Positions 55,381 to 64,000 of a stretch of 64,000 nucleotides of DNA are shown here, piece after piece. Each line of letters starts with the position of its first letter. Position 1 is the first letter of the stretch. The translations under genes were made by a program, and so were the position numbers. Below the pieces are notes generated by a model. It ran no database searches and was not told the origin of the DNA. It saw nothing but the letters and a program-made list of their open reading frames with translations. This DNA is from Cellvibrionaceae bacterium AOL6 (GTDB taxonomy: Bacteria > Pseudomonadota > Gammaproteobacteria > Pseudomonadales > Cellvibrionaceae): the NCBI GenBank assembly GCA_003265435.1, contig NOXC01000002.1, positions 345,712 through 409,711 of the forward strand, in the 5' to 3' direction.

Positions 55381-56710
55381 ATGTACACGCGATTACGCTT
55401 CACCTCCTCCTGCTTTATCGGCCTGTTTCTCTGCTTCCAGGGTCCCACTGTGTCGGGGCAAGCACTGCCCGTCGATGTCGATGCGCTCCCCGGTATCTCG
55501 GGCGTCGAACGCGTCGTAGACGAGATCGAGCGCGATATCCAATCGGAACTGGAGCCTCTCGCGGAAGCCGGGCTCGACAGTCCCCTCGACGTCGACAGTT
55601 TGATGTCGCTGCCTGCGGCCAGCTTACCTTCGCTGAACACGCTTCCCCCCATCCTGCCAATATTGGACACGCAAGGCGTCGCCGTATTTGAGGAGGTAGA
55701 GATTCAACCGGGTGTGCGCGTCGTGCGGCATGAATGGCTTATCGGTACAGCACAGCGCCCGGAGACGCTCGCGCAAAACAGCCACTTCCAAGTCCTTGAT
55801 GAGCGCTACCTCGACGCGCTGGGCCTTCATGTCATCCGGCTGCGCGCGATTGGCCCTGCGGATTCAAGAGAGGCACTCGAAGCGTGGCTTCCTGCCGATG
55901 CCCACGTTTTGCAGCGCAATTTTATTTATGCGACGCAGGCTTCGTCCAATACCCCGACCGACACAGCGCCAAACGACGCTGGCGGGAGACCCCCCCCTAT
56001 GCGAAAACGAAGTCTCGATGGGTATGCTCGATACGGCCCTCGATGTCGCCCTTCCCTCACCCACATACCCTCCGCAGCAAGCTTCGTTTATTGACGAGGG
56101 GCTCAGCGCGCCAGTCGCGCACGGCACAGCGGTTGCGAGCCGAATATTCGCGACCGCACCGGGAGCTCGACTCTATGCCGCTTCGGTTTTTTATCGCCGA
56201 GACGCCTACAGTCAGGGCGCGACAAGCATGAGCTTGCTGAGTGGGCTGAATTGGTTGCTGGAGCAGAATGTCACGCTCATTAATGTCAGCTTAACGGGGC
56301 CACATGATGCGCTGCTCGCACGTGCGTTTGCCAAAGCCATGGATGAGGGCGTGATGGTAGTGGCCGCGGTGGGCAATGCCGGCCCCGGCGCAGCCCCGCT
56401 TTTCCCTGCGGCGTATCCGGGTGTGGTCGGCGTGACCGCTGTGGATGTCGAGGGGGAAATATATCGATGGGCGCTACAGGGGGAACAGGTGGACATTGCG
56501 GCAGAGGGTGTTCGCGTGCCGGTCTGGCGCAGTGTCAATCGTTGGGAAAAAGAAAGTGGAACGTCTCTCGCAAGCCCAATAGTCACCGCGCAACTCGCCT
56601 GTGCACGTATCTCTTTTGCCAATATCGAGGCCTACCTCGCCGAACATAGCCGGGATCTGGGTGAGCCCGGCAAAGACCCCATTTTCGGTTGGGGTTGGTT
56701 GCGCCCTTAA
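55381..56710 (+). CDS. Secreted S8 (subtilisin-like) serine protease, frameshifted
   Basis: Two overlapping frames become one 442-residue protein if one C is removed from the C8 run at 55990-55997, joining NDAGGRPP to LCENEVSMGMLDTALDVALP. A signal peptide (about 1-30, ending VSGQAL) is followed by a 170-residue propeptide-like region and then the catalytic domain. GMLDTALD holds the Asp, HGTAVASRIF the His, and GTSLASPIVTAQLA the Ser. The catalytic domain is short (about 230 residues). It is divergent from the ECF sigma operon and convergent with a beta-barrel gene. A role in envelope proteolysis is likely; substrate unknown. Confidence 0.82.
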
Positions 56711-56711
56711 C

Positions 56712-57665
56712 TCAGAAATCATAGCCCAGCCCCAGACGAACGAGATAGCGATCGAAATCCGCACTGGGTTCATTGGAAACCTGATTGTTGTATTCGGCTT
56801 CCATAGAGGCAAACAGCCCCTGCAGAAGCGACTGTTCCACATTTAAGCGCGCCTTTACCAGCGTATCCTGCCGGGTAAAAACGGACACCTGCGGGTCAGC
56901 CGCGGTCAGCCAATCATCGGCTGCATCGTAAGGCTCAGCTGATCGCGTCACCGGCTCGTAGGTCGCGCTACGGTATTGCAGGCTGAGACGCCAGCGCGTT
57001 TCCTTATTCCAGGCTGCTCCCTTATGAGACAAGCCCGTCTGGGCTTGCCAAGCCCGATTCGAATACGCGGCCGATACGGCACGCTCGTCCTCGACGGCAA
57101 CACTCGCGAAGACATGACTCTGAAACGCATTGAAAAACCAAAAGCCCTGCGTCATCAGGCCGAGTCCAGTAGCGTCACGCGATTCGAGGGTGTCAAACCG
57201 CTTGTCCTGATGACTGAGGCCCACACGCAGGTAGCGAGACTCAGCAAAAAGACGGCCCCAGCCGGCGCTGTGCAACGTCATACTCATAAAATCCGCCTGC
57301 GCCACATCCGCTTGCACCTCGTCGATACGATAGCGCCAGTCACCCGCTCGGCTTTTATACGTTGCGCTGAGGCTCAGATCGCCGATGTCGGTATCGTAGT
57401 CACGCAGGGTGTCGTAGCGCAGTGCGCTATAGGAATAAGCGGCTTCAAGCGTTAAGGGCGCATCAGAGGCCCACGCCAGTGATGGCCGCAAGGCCCACTG
57501 CTTGCCGCTGTCACCTTCGCGGCTGTTCTGATCCACTTCGTCAATGCCAACCGCCGAGTCGTAGACGGCATGCGCGGAGGCCTCCAGGCCCGGTTCAAAG
57601 GACGATTCGGCGAAGGCGAGCGATGCACCCAAAGCCAAGCAGCATCCAGAGACGATGGTTTTCAT
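56712..57665 (-). CDS. Outer-membrane beta-barrel protein of unknown function
   Basis: 317 residues with a signal peptide (about 1-19, SLAFAES). The mature protein is made of amphipathic beta-strands with alternating aromatic and polar residues (WRYRIDEVQADVAQ, WRLSLQYRSATYEP), and ends LVRLGLGYDF, with the C-terminal Phe that BAM recognises. I estimate 12-16 strands. GAGGAAAAT precedes the ATG. It lies beyond a terminator from the low-complexity gene 57729, so separate transcription is likely. Function not recognised. Confidence 0.7.
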   Translation of the reverse strand: MKTIVSGCCLALGASLAFAESSFEPGLEASAHAVYDSAVGIDEVDQNSREGDSGKQWALRPSLAWASDAPLTLEAAYSYSALRYDTLRDYDTDIGDLSLSATYKSRAGDWRYRIDEVQADVAQADFMSMTLHSAGWGRLFAESRYLRVGLSHQDKRFDTLESRDATGLGLMTQGFWFFNAFQSHVFASVAVEDERAVSAAYSNRAWQAQTGLSHKGAAWNKETRWRLSLQYRSATYEPVTRSAEPYDAADDWLTAADPQVSVFTRQDTLVKARLNVEQSLLQGLFASMEAEYNNQVSNEPSADFDRYLVRLGLGYDF

Positions 57666-57687
57666 GATATTTTCCTCACAGCATCAA

Positions 57688-57713
57688 GAAAAACCCGGCC
57701 ACCAGGGCCGGGT
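57688..57713 (-). terminator. Rho-independent terminator after the low-complexity gene
   Basis: On the minus strand ACCCGGCC and GGCCGGGT form an 8-bp stem around CTGGT, followed by TTTTTC. It ends the gene 57729-58436. Confidence 0.8.
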
Positions 57714-57728
57714 CGGTACTCGGGGCGA

Positions 57729-58436
57729 TCAACCTCGGATCAGGGCGCTCACGGACTCATTTACACTTTGATCGACTTCGCCGCTGACGGACTGCTCAAC
57801 GCTGTCGGCGACCTCAGTGCTGATGCTGTCGTCAACTTGCGCGCTGACGGCCGACTGCAGGCTCTGCTCGAGCGCCGCATTTACGCTCTGTTGAACGATG
57901 GCGTCTTGCACATCTGCACTCAGCGCTGCGCTCTCGTTGAGCGCTTGCGACACGGAGGTGTCGACCGCGCTGGTCACCGCACCCGAAGTCTCTGCAGCAA
58001 GGTTCACGCTTTGGGTAGCGGCTACTGTGACGGCTTCTTCTGCGGTCAACATTGCTGCGTCTGCGTGCTCAATCAAGGTGTTGGTTTCGCCTTGCAACTG
58101 CATGCTTAAGGTCGATGCGGTGGTGCTGGCCACTTCAGTCTGATTGGCCGCGGCCTCTTCCGTGTCGGACTCCGCCGCGCTCAGCGAGTCTGCAGTGTCG
58201 GAAGTCTGTGCGTCGCTCTGGTTTTCACCTTCGATATTTGTGGCACCGTCTGTTGAAGCACTGGCACGCGCTTCAGTGTGGGTATCCTGGCGGTAGGTCA
58301 GAGAAGATTCGGGTGCAGCTGAGGTAGAACTCGAGGCCTCAAGCTCGGCGGTGCTTTGAGCGTGAACTGAGACCTCAGCAGCTTGGGTGGATACGCTGGC
58401 AAGAAGGACAAGTGAAATAAGACTGGGTTTAAACAT
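57729..58436 (-). CDS. Secreted Ser/Ala/Glu-rich low-complexity protein
   Basis: 235 residues. The signal peptide ends STQAAE. The remainder is rich in Ser, Ala, Thr, Glu, Gln and Val, has no cysteine and few aromatics, and contains quasi-repeats such as VDTSVSQAL, VDDSIST, VEQSVSGEVDQSVNESVS. The repeats suggest helical or amyloid-like periplasmic or cell-surface filaments. I recognise no family. It lies beside the ECF/S8/beta-barrel cluster, which may share its regulation. Confidence 0.6.
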   Translation of the reverse strand: MFKPSLISLVLLASVSTQAAEVSVHAQSTAELEASSSTSAAPESSLTYRQDTHTEARASASTDGATNIEGENQSDAQTSDTADSLSAAESDTEEAAANQTEVASTTASTLSMQLQGETNTLIEHADAAMLTAEEAVTVAATQSVNLAAETSGAVTSAVDTSVSQALNESAALSADVQDAIVQQSVNAALEQSLQSAVSAQVDDSISTEVADSVEQSVSGEVDQSVNESVSALIRG

Positions 58437-58616
58437 GATTGATACTCCGTCGTTCTGTGGTTGTTCAGTGGGTTTTCACTTACTTAACGAAGCACGCGCC
58501 ATTTTATTCCCGAATTTTTTCGGCTATTTTGCTTATCACTTCAAACCGTACGGCTGGGCAGCGCGTAAGCACTGTGTCAGACTCGCCCTTCGAACTGCCC
58601 GACTTTGGATGAATGG

Positions 58617-59648
58617 ATGCCGCTGTACCGCTTTCTCCCCCCATGCTGTATTGCTCTCAGCCTCTTCTCCCCTTTCAGTGCCCACGCGGAAGAACCTTCC
58701 GAAGCGGCCCGCTACGAGCAGTGCCTGCTGGAACAGGTCGAACAGCACTCCGCACTGCGCGCAGAGGACATCAAAAGCTATTGCTATGAAAGGATTTATC
58801 TCGGGCAGGCACCCAGCCCTGTACGCGGCGGAGAAGAAGCCAGCCCCTCCGAGCTTCGCCAAGAGGATGAACGCATCACTCGGCTGGATGATTTTGTCTT
58901 GACGCCGCATAAGCCCAACTACGTGCTGCCGCTGTCGTACAGTTTTAATGGCAATGAAGTACCGGGATACGAACCCGAAGAGGGTTGGGACAACATGGAG
59001 GTGCAGTTTCAGGTCAGTATGAAATTCCCGGTCTGGAACACCATACGCGACAGTGACTGGAGCGTGTTTGCGTCTTACAGCGTGCGGGCAGCCTGGCAGG
59101 CTTACAACAAAGCCCTGAGTTCACCGTTTCGCGACACGGACCATGAACCCGAAATCTGGCTGGAGCACCCCCTGGATTCCGAGTTCGGCCCGCTGAAGGC
59201 ACAATGGTTTCGCACGGGATTTGTGCATCAAAGCAATGGCCGCTCCGTTCCGCTCTCTCGTAGCTGGAACCGCCTGTTTGTCGAGACCGGCGCAGACATC
59301 GACGATGTCTTCATGTCACTGAAGCTGTGGTACCGGCTTCCCGAAGAAGACAAAGCCTACGACGGCGACCCTCGAGGCGACGACAACCCCGATATCACCG
59401 ACTACTACGGCAATTTCGAGTGGCTGACCGCCCACCGCCGCGGAGACAACACGGTGTCCCTGCTCGTGCGTAATAACCTTGATCTCAGCGATAACAAAGG
59501 CGCCCTTGAGCTGAGCTGGAGCTTCCCCCTGAACGACAAGCTCAAAGGCTACGTCAAATACTTTGACGGCTACGGCGAAACCCTGCTCGATTACAATCGA
59601 CGCAGCAGCCGCCTCTCCATCGGCTTCCTGATCTCCGACTGGATCTGA
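58617..59648 (+). CDS. pldA: Outer-membrane phospholipase A1
   Basis: 343 residues from ATG 58617. The signal peptide ends SAHAEE. The mature part matches OmpLA: NYVLPLSYSFNG, VQFQVSMKFPVW, and the active-site GFVHQSNGRSVPLSRSWNR with the catalytic His-Ser pair and the conserved Asn further on. The barrel ends FLISDWI. PldA hydrolyses phospholipids that reach the outer leaflet after envelope stress, and needs calcium and dimerisation for activity. Nearby ECF/anti-sigma genes fit an envelope-stress theme. A REP-like element follows the stop. Confidence 0.9.
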   Translation: MPLYRFLPPCCIALSLFSPFSAHAEEPSEAARYEQCLLEQVEQHSALRAEDIKSYCYERIYLGQAPSPVRGGEEASPSELRQEDERITRLDDFVLTPHKPNYVLPLSYSFNGNEVPGYEPEEGWDNMEVQFQVSMKFPVWNTIRDSDWSVFASYSVRAAWQAYNKALSSPFRDTDHEPEIWLEHPLDSEFGPLKAQWFRTGFVHQSNGRSVPLSRSWNRLFVETGADIDDVFMSLKLWYRLPEEDKAYDGDPRGDDNPDITDYYGNFEWLTAHRRGDNTVSLLVRNNLDLSDNKGALELSWSFPLNDKLKGYVKYFDGYGETLLDYNRRSSRLSIGFLISDWI

Positions 59649-59650
59649 GT

Positions 59651-59702
59651 ACGCATTGGGGTCTGACCCCAGCGTATACGTTGGGGTCAGACCCCAATGC
59701 GT
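59651..59702. repeat. REP-like palindromic element, copy 2
   Basis: ACGCATTGGGGTCTGACCCC and GGGGTCAGACCCCAATGCGT mirror each other around AGCGTATACGTT. It shares arms and the GCGTATACG-type centre with the element at 12831-12880. It lies between pldA and the EF-G gene. Confidence 0.8.
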
Positions 59703-59823
59703 GGATTATCGGCGGGAGATCCCGTCGATATCGGGATTTTTGTATGCCATCTGTTCTATTTCCCCCTGCTTATCCTGTATACTTCGCCGCAATTTTTAGA
59801 CCCCTGACCGATAGAGAAATGTA

Positions 59824-61911
59824 ATGGCAGATTTATCGAAGTACCGAAACATTGGTATTTTCGCCCACGTTGACGCGGGTAAAACTACCTCCACCGAGCG
59901 TATCCTGAAACTGACCGGTAAGATCCACAAGACTGGTGAGGTGCATGATGGCGCCGCAACTACCGACTTCATGGAGCAGGAGCAGGAGCGTGGTATCACC
60001 ATTCAGTCTGCTGCTACGACTTGTTTCTGGAAAGACCATCGTCTGAACATCATCGATACCCCTGGGCACGTTGACTTCACCGTAGAAGTGTACCGTTCTC
60101 TGAAAGTACTCGATGGCGGCATCGGCGTATTCTGTGGTTCCGGCGGGGTTGAGCCACAGTCTGAAACCAACTGGCGCTACGCGAACGAAAGCGAAGTGGC
60201 CCGTGTTATCTTCGTCAACAAACTCGACCGTCTGGGTGCGGACTTCTACCGCGTTGTTGAGCAGGTCAAGAAAGTCCTGGGCGCCAAGCCTCTGGTCATG
60301 ACTCTGCCTATCGGTACCGAAGATGATTTCGTGGGCGTGGTCGACGTATTGACCAAGAAAGCCTACGTGTGGGACGACAGCGGCCTGCCTGAAAACTTCG
60401 AAGTTCAGGACGTACCTGCTGACATGGTTGACGACGTCGACATGTACCACGAGCAGCTGATCGAAACTGCCGTTGAGCAAGACGACGACCTGATGATGGC
60501 GTACATGGAAGGCGAAACCCCGTCCATCGAAGACATCAAACGCTGCATCCGCAAGGGCACCATCGCTCTGGACTTCTTCCCCACTTACTGTGGTTCGGCG
60601 TTCAAAAACAAAGGTGTTCAGCTCGTTCTGGACGCGGTTGTGGACTACCTGCCTTCGCCTACAGAAGTGGACCCTCAGCCTCTCACTGACGAAGCCGGTG
60701 AGCCTACGGGTGAAGTGGCAACGGTCTCTGTTGACGAGCCTCTGCGCGCATTGGCGTTCAAAATCATGGACGACCGTTTCGGCGCCCTGACCTTTATTCG
60801 TATCTACTCCGGTAAACTGAACAAGGGTGACACCATCCTGAACAGCTTCACCGGTAAGACCGAGCGTATCGGCCGTATGGTGGAAATGCACGCGGACGAC
60901 CGCAACGAGCTGAGCGCAGCACAAGCTGGCGACATCATTGCGGTGGTCGGCATGAAGAACGTACAGACTGGTCACACTCTGTGTGATCCTAAGCACCCGT
61001 GTACGCTCGAGCCGATGATCTTCCCAGATCCGGTTATTTCTATCGCGGTTGCCCCTAAAGACAAAGGCTCCACTGAAAAAATGGGCGTTGCGATCGGTAA
61101 AATGGTTGCGGAAGACCCGTCCTTCGTTGTTGAAACTGACGAAGACTCCGGTGAAACCATCCTCAAAGGTATGGGCGAACTTCACCTCGACATTAAAGTC
61201 GACATCCTCAAGCGTACCTACGGCGTTGAGTTGGATGTAGGTCAGCCTCAGGTGGCTTACCGTGAAACCATCACGCAAGCGATTGAAGACAGCTACACGC
61301 ACAAGAAGCAGTCTGGTGGTTCCGGTCAGTTCGGTAAAATCGACTACCGCATCCGTCCAAACGAGCCAGGTGTGGGCTTCACCTTCGAATCCACGGTTGT
61401 GGGCGGTAACGTACCGAAGGAATTCTTCCCTGCGATCGAGAAAGGCTTCCAGAGCATGATGGCGGAAGGGCCTCTTGCAGGCTTCCCCATGTTGGACGTG
61501 CATGTTGAGCTTTACGACGGTGGCTACCACGCCGTGGACTCCTCTGCGGTTGCGTTCGAAATTGCAGCGAAAGGCGCGTACCGTCAATCCATGCCTAAGG
61601 CGGGTCCTCAGTTGATTGAGCCCATCATGAAAGTGGACGTGTTCACTCCTGAAGATCACGTTGGTGATGTGATTGGTGACCTGAACCGTCGTCGTGGCAT
61701 GATCAAAGATCAGGAAGCGGGCACTACCGGCGTACGCATCAAAGCGGACGTGCCTCTGGCAGAAATGTTTGGCTACATCGGCCACCTGCGTACCATGACT
61801 TCTGGTCGTGGCCAGTTCTCGATGGAGTTCTCTCACTATATGCCATGTCCTCAGCAGGTTGCTGAAGCCGTGATTGCAGCAGAGAAAGAAAAGAAAGCCG
61901 CTAAGAAATAA
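59824..61911 (+). CDS. fusA: Elongation factor G, second type (EF-G2-like)
   Basis: 695 residues. The GTP-binding G domain is complete: [12 protein letters not shown] (P loop), [11 protein letters not shown] (switch I), DTPGHVDF (G3), NKLDRLG (G4) and the G5 region. Domains II to V follow ([20 protein letters not shown] start; [14 protein letters not shown] and [16 protein letters not shown] in domains IV-V). It catalyses ribosomal translocation and, in some forms, recycling. It is not in an rpsL-rpsG-fusA-tufA setting; a lone gene with this sequence style fits the second EF-G (FusA2/FusB-type) of many Gammaproteobacteria. Codon bias is strong, as expected for high expression. Confidence 0.93.
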   Translation: MADLSKYRNIGIFAHVDAGKTTSTERILKLTGKIHKTGEVHDGAATTDFMEQEQERGITIQSAATTCFWKDHRLNIIDTPGHVDFTVEVYRSLKVLDGGIGVFCGSGGVEPQSETNWRYANESEVARVIFVNKLDRLGADFYRVVEQVKKVLGAKPLVMTLPIGTEDDFVGVVDVLTKKAYVWDDSGLPENFEVQDVPADMVDDVDMYHEQLIETAVEQDDDLMMAYMEGETPSIEDIKRCIRKGTIALDFFPTYCGSAFKNKGVQLVLDAVVDYLPSPTEVDPQPLTDEAGEPTGEVATVSVDEPLRALAFKIMDDRFGALTFIRIYSGKLNKGDTILNSFTGKTERIGRMVEMHADDRNELSAAQAGDIIAVVGMKNVQTGHTLCDPKHPCTLEPMIFPDPVISIAVAPKDKGSTEKMGVAIGKMVAEDPSFVVETDEDSGETILKGMGELHLDIKVDILKRTYGVELDVGQPQVAYRETITQAIEDSYTHKKQSGGSGQFGKIDYRIRPNEPGVGFTFESTVVGGNVPKEFFPAIEKGFQSMMAEGPLAGFPMLDVHVELYDGGYHAVDSSAVAFEIAAKGAYRQSMPKAGPQLIEPIMKVDVFTPEDHVGDVIGDLNRRRGMIKDQEAGTTGVRIKADVPLAEMFGYIGHLRTMTSGRGQFSMEFSHYMPCPQQVAEAVIAAEKEKKAAKK

Positions 61912-61931
61912 GTAGGCGTCTTCGTAACATC

Positions 61932-61972
61932 AAAACGCCCCGCCGGGTTCTTCGGCGGGGCGTTTTTTTTGC
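61932..61972. terminator. Terminator after the EF-G gene
   Basis: AAAACGCCCCGCCG, loop and CGGCGGGGCGTTTT form a long GC-rich stem with a T run on the right and As on the left. It can serve both the EF-G gene and the convergent solute-binding gene. Confidence 0.9.
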
Positions 61973-62677
61973 TTATTCCAGTTCTGGCGCATCCTGTTCA
62001 AGCAACACCTTATTCAAGCGCGTCATCAGACCGGGATTACGGCTCAAGTACGCTCGGCCAATATAAATTCCCAACGGCTTTTCGATCTCGATTTTTGACT
62101 GAAAGGGAGGCTCACTCCAGCCCGCCCGCATCAGTTCTTCCTTAAAGGTGGCTTCCGCCAGGAACACCGCATCCAATCGAGATAACGACAACATTTTTGG
62201 CAGGTGACCGATTTCTAGCAAGGGGTACAGCCGCTCATAACCCTGTGCCACCAGCCAGTGATGTGTGTTCGTATGGAGCAGCGTACCCACTCTTGCCTCT
62301 GACTTAAATTGCTCAGAGTGCACATCCGGTTGCGCCCCCTCAGGAAAGAACCAAGCCCAGCGATTTATTGCCACGGGCGCAGAAAATTCGGCTAGCGCGT
62401 CACGTTCCGCATTGCGGGTCGCGACGAAAAAACCGTCTACATGCCCCATTTCCAACTCTTTGAGCGCGCGCCCATAATTCGGCACTGAGACCAGTTCAAA
62501 CTCGAGTTCTAGCGTATTTAAGGCCTGCACAACAGAATGCAAAGCCGTGCCATCGGGCTGGCCATCATTGAGAAATTGATAAGGGGGCAATTGAGGAAAC
62601 GCCAACCGAATGGGCTCGAACGCCAAGGCAAAAGGGCTTAACAGGCAACACAAATACAGAATGGCGACACGCCACAT
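61973..62677 (-). CDS. Periplasmic solute-binding protein (SBP_bac_3-like)
   Basis: 234 residues. The signal peptide ends FALAFEP. IRLAFPQLPPYQFLNDGQPDGTALHSVVQALNTLELEFELVSVPNYGRALKELEMGHVDGFFVATRN follows the family-3 amino-acid-type solute-binding pattern, and SEFSAPVAINRW and RLDAVFLAEATF fit its second lobe. No permease or ATPase is adjacent, so it is an orphan binding protein. Such orphans in this group often feed sensor or degradation pathways. Ligand unknown. Confidence 0.72.
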   Translation of the reverse strand: MWRVAILYLCCLLSPFALAFEPIRLAFPQLPPYQFLNDGQPDGTALHSVVQALNTLELEFELVSVPNYGRALKELEMGHVDGFFVATRNAERDALAEFSAPVAINRWAWFFPEGAQPDVHSEQFKSEARVGTLLHTNTHHWLVAQGYERLYPLLEIGHLPKMLSLSRLDAVFLAEATFKEELMRAGWSEPPFQSKIEIEKPLGIYIGRAYLSRNPGLMTRLNKVLLEQDAPELE

Positions 62678-62754
62678 AACGGGGCCTCACGTTTTTGGAA
62701 GCCCAGTATAACGAGATTTAATAGACAGCAAAGCGTATCGTGCATTGCCGGTAC

Positions 62755-63693
62755 TTATTGAAAGCGGCCTTCACCGAAGCTGACGCCCACTGGGATGCAC
62801 CAAAGGCTGATGCGTTCCAAGGTATTGAGTGACGACTCAGCCAGGCTGAATTGAAAATTCGCATTGTCATAGGGCATGCCTGAAAGATTGTCGCCAAAAC
62901 TGCGGCCCGCATCCAGGTCATAAAAGCGCACATCTCCCGCCCCTTCGCCATCATAATGGAACATCGTCACTGCTATCGTGCAGTCATTGACGACGCGCAA
63001 GCGCCCTTCTGTGCCGTGAGCACGGGTTTCCAACTCGGCGAGCAGCCCTACTTTGCTATTCGTCCGCGCGCAGGCGGGATTCGGGTCCAATTCATCCAGA
63101 AGGAAATCGCGCACTGCCTCTGCGCTGAGTAACACCCCTCTAGAGCTGCCGCTGTTGGCAACGAGGTTGGCGACGTCATCGTCGAAACTCGGACTGCTGA
63201 AATCCACACTCACACCCTGCGCCATCGTATGTGCATCTTCGTGAATCTGGATACCGTTGGTCGGGTCGTCGTCAATATCGAGGGAATAGAGCAAGCGGGC
63301 GCGATTGATGAGCGCTGGTTGCGTCAGATAGGCCGTATCACTCAGTGTAAACACGGACAGAGGCTCCGGGTTTGCGCTATCGCCCAAATCCAGATCCCCG
63401 ATGTAGAAACGTACTGTTTCGTTTTCGGGCTGTGTGAATCGACCTTGTGTGTCCGTCTCTCCAGACACCGTCACGGCTTCAAATCGCAGCCCTTCGATGG
63501 CCGGTTTAGACAAGCTCTGCGATGTCCCCATTGGTGTTGGCGATGGGCTGGGGGCCGGCGTAGGCGACGGGCTCGGCAGTGGTGTCGGGCTCGGAGCAGG
63601 CGATGTCGGCGAAGGGCTGGACGAACCACCACAGGCCGCAAGCACTATAGAGAGCGACAATAAACCTAACGCAGCCAATACCCGATTCACCAT
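62755..63693 (-). CDS. Lipoprotein with Pro-Thr linker and C-terminal DM13 domain
   Basis: 312 residues. The signal ends IVLAACGG, a lipobox, then a Pro-Ser-Thr linker (about 28-58). A middle beta domain of unknown type follows (about 60-200; SKPAIEGLRFEAVTVSGETDTQGRFTQPEN). The last 100 residues look like a DM13 domain: GTEGRLRVVNDCTIAVTMFHYDGEGAGDVRFYDL and ERISLWCIPVGVSFGEGRF, with the hallmark SLWC and FG motifs. DM13 domains are thought to act in redox or electron-transfer reactions. The protein is expected to be lipid-anchored and exposed. It starts an independent minus-strand unit. Confidence 0.72.
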   Translation of the reverse strand: MVNRVLAALGLLSLSIVLAACGGSSSPSPTSPAPSPTPLPSPSPTPAPSPSPTPMGTSQSLSKPAIEGLRFEAVTVSGETDTQGRFTQPENETVRFYIGDLDLGDSANPEPLSVFTLSDTAYLTQPALINRARLLYSLDIDDDPTNGIQIHEDAHTMAQGVSVDFSSPSFDDDVANLVANSGSSRGVLLSAEAVRDFLLDELDPNPACARTNSKVGLLAELETRAHGTEGRLRVVNDCTIAVTMFHYDGEGAGDVRFYDLDAGRSFGDNLSGMPYDNANFQFSLAESSLNTLERISLWCIPVGVSFGEGRFQ

Positions 63694-63805
63694 TACGCCA
63701 CTCTCTTTAACACTTCCTCATTCTTTGAGCAGCAGTCTAGCGCGTAAGGCCAGCGCGAAACATCACAGAATCGTCACGGATCCCCACCCTTTAAAGCCGC
63801 ACACC

Positions 63806-63910
63806 CTACGCTGAGACAATGTGACGGTAAGCAAACCAACCCGCGTAGCCCAGAAACGCACAGGTCAAGACGACAATCAACACACTCAGCATCACCGTAA
63901 AATCAAACAT
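63806..63910 (-). CDS. 34-residue single-helix membrane peptide
   Basis: ATG at 63910 is preceded by AGGAGGTTGAA, the best ribosome-binding site in this part of the window. The 34-residue product MFDFTVMLSVLIVVLTCAFL... has one transmembrane helix (about 5-27) and a basic YRH at the C-terminus, then TAG. The size, single helix and strong translation signal fit small subunits of membrane complexes, but no family can be named. It lies 112 bases upstream of the DM13 gene on the same strand. Confidence 0.55.
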   Translation of the reverse strand: MFDFTVMLSVLIVVLTCAFLGYAGWFAYRHIVSA

Positions 63911-64000
63911 TTCAACCTCCTGAGACCATTCTCACTGTTCACACCCTCATTATCCCCCCTCCCCACCGCGAGCATTTGCGCCAGATCAACAAACGCATCC

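Noticed and set aside
59833..61836. A 667-codon open frame antisense to the EF-G gene
   Set aside because: Strong codon bias of EF-G leaves the opposite strand free of stops; the product has no signal, domain or ribosome-binding site.

Overview
The window looks like chromosomal DNA of a marine, polysaccharide-degrading gammaproteobacterium, most like the Cellvibrionaceae/Microbulbiferaceae group (Saccharophagus, Simiduia, Teredinibacter, Gilvimarinus and relatives). The genus cannot be fixed from sequence alone. The evidence is agarases of families GH86 and GH50, Pro-Thr-rich linkers, CBM6 and type-3 thrombospondin repeats on a secreted enzyme, large Xanthomonas/Caulobacter-type TonB-dependent receptors (TBDTs), and flavin-dependent 'tryptophan halogenase' genes beside those receptors. 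I saw no rRNA, tRNA, CRISPR array, IS element or prophage.

Layout. 1-8.5 kb is an agar locus: a PhoD-type phosphatase (cut by the window edge) and a CBM6-GH86 agarase on the minus strand, divergent from a GH50 agarase. 8.6-13.8 kb is mixed: an FG-GAP/ASPIC lipoprotein, a ROK sugar kinase, a DUF333 lipoprotein, an arsenate reductase, small membrane proteins and a TetR regulator. 14.1-18.6 kb is an RND efflux pair controlled by that TetR, followed by a structured intergenic region. 18.9-25.2 kb holds a CHASE histidine kinase, mannonate dehydratase (uxuA) and a DUF1080/PVC-type cytochrome c pair. 25.3-33.8 kb is a second glycan block: GH51 arabinofuranosidase, GH3, a clan GH-A hydrolase, a cupin/JmjC-like protein and a GH16 laminarinase-type enzyme. 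34.0-53.5 kb contains two mirror-image TBDT-halogenase modules around an AraC regulator and a GH10 xylanase. 53.5-59.6 kb has an ECF sigma/anti-sigma/lipoprotein operon, an S8 protease, an outer-membrane barrel, a low-complexity secreted protein and PldA. 59.8-64 kb has a second-type EF-G, a periplasmic solute-binding protein, a DM13 lipoprotein and a 34-residue membrane peptide.

Working together (inference): secreted or lipid-anchored GH86, GH50, GH16 and GH10 enzymes cut agar, beta-1,3-glucan and xylan. The TBDTs import oligosaccharides. GH3, GH51 and the GH-A enzyme trim them, and ROK kinase and UxuA feed sugars and uronates to central metabolism. A short A-rich element with core ACAATAA sits just upstream of many of these genes and suggests shared post-transcriptional control.

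Data quality: four genes (GH50, two halogenase-family genes, S8 protease) are each broken by one frameshift lying exactly in a homopolymer run (A6, C7, A5, C8). Each becomes a full-length, family-typical protein after a single-base correction. Consensus indel errors are the simplest explanation, although real slippage cannot be excluded from sequence alone.
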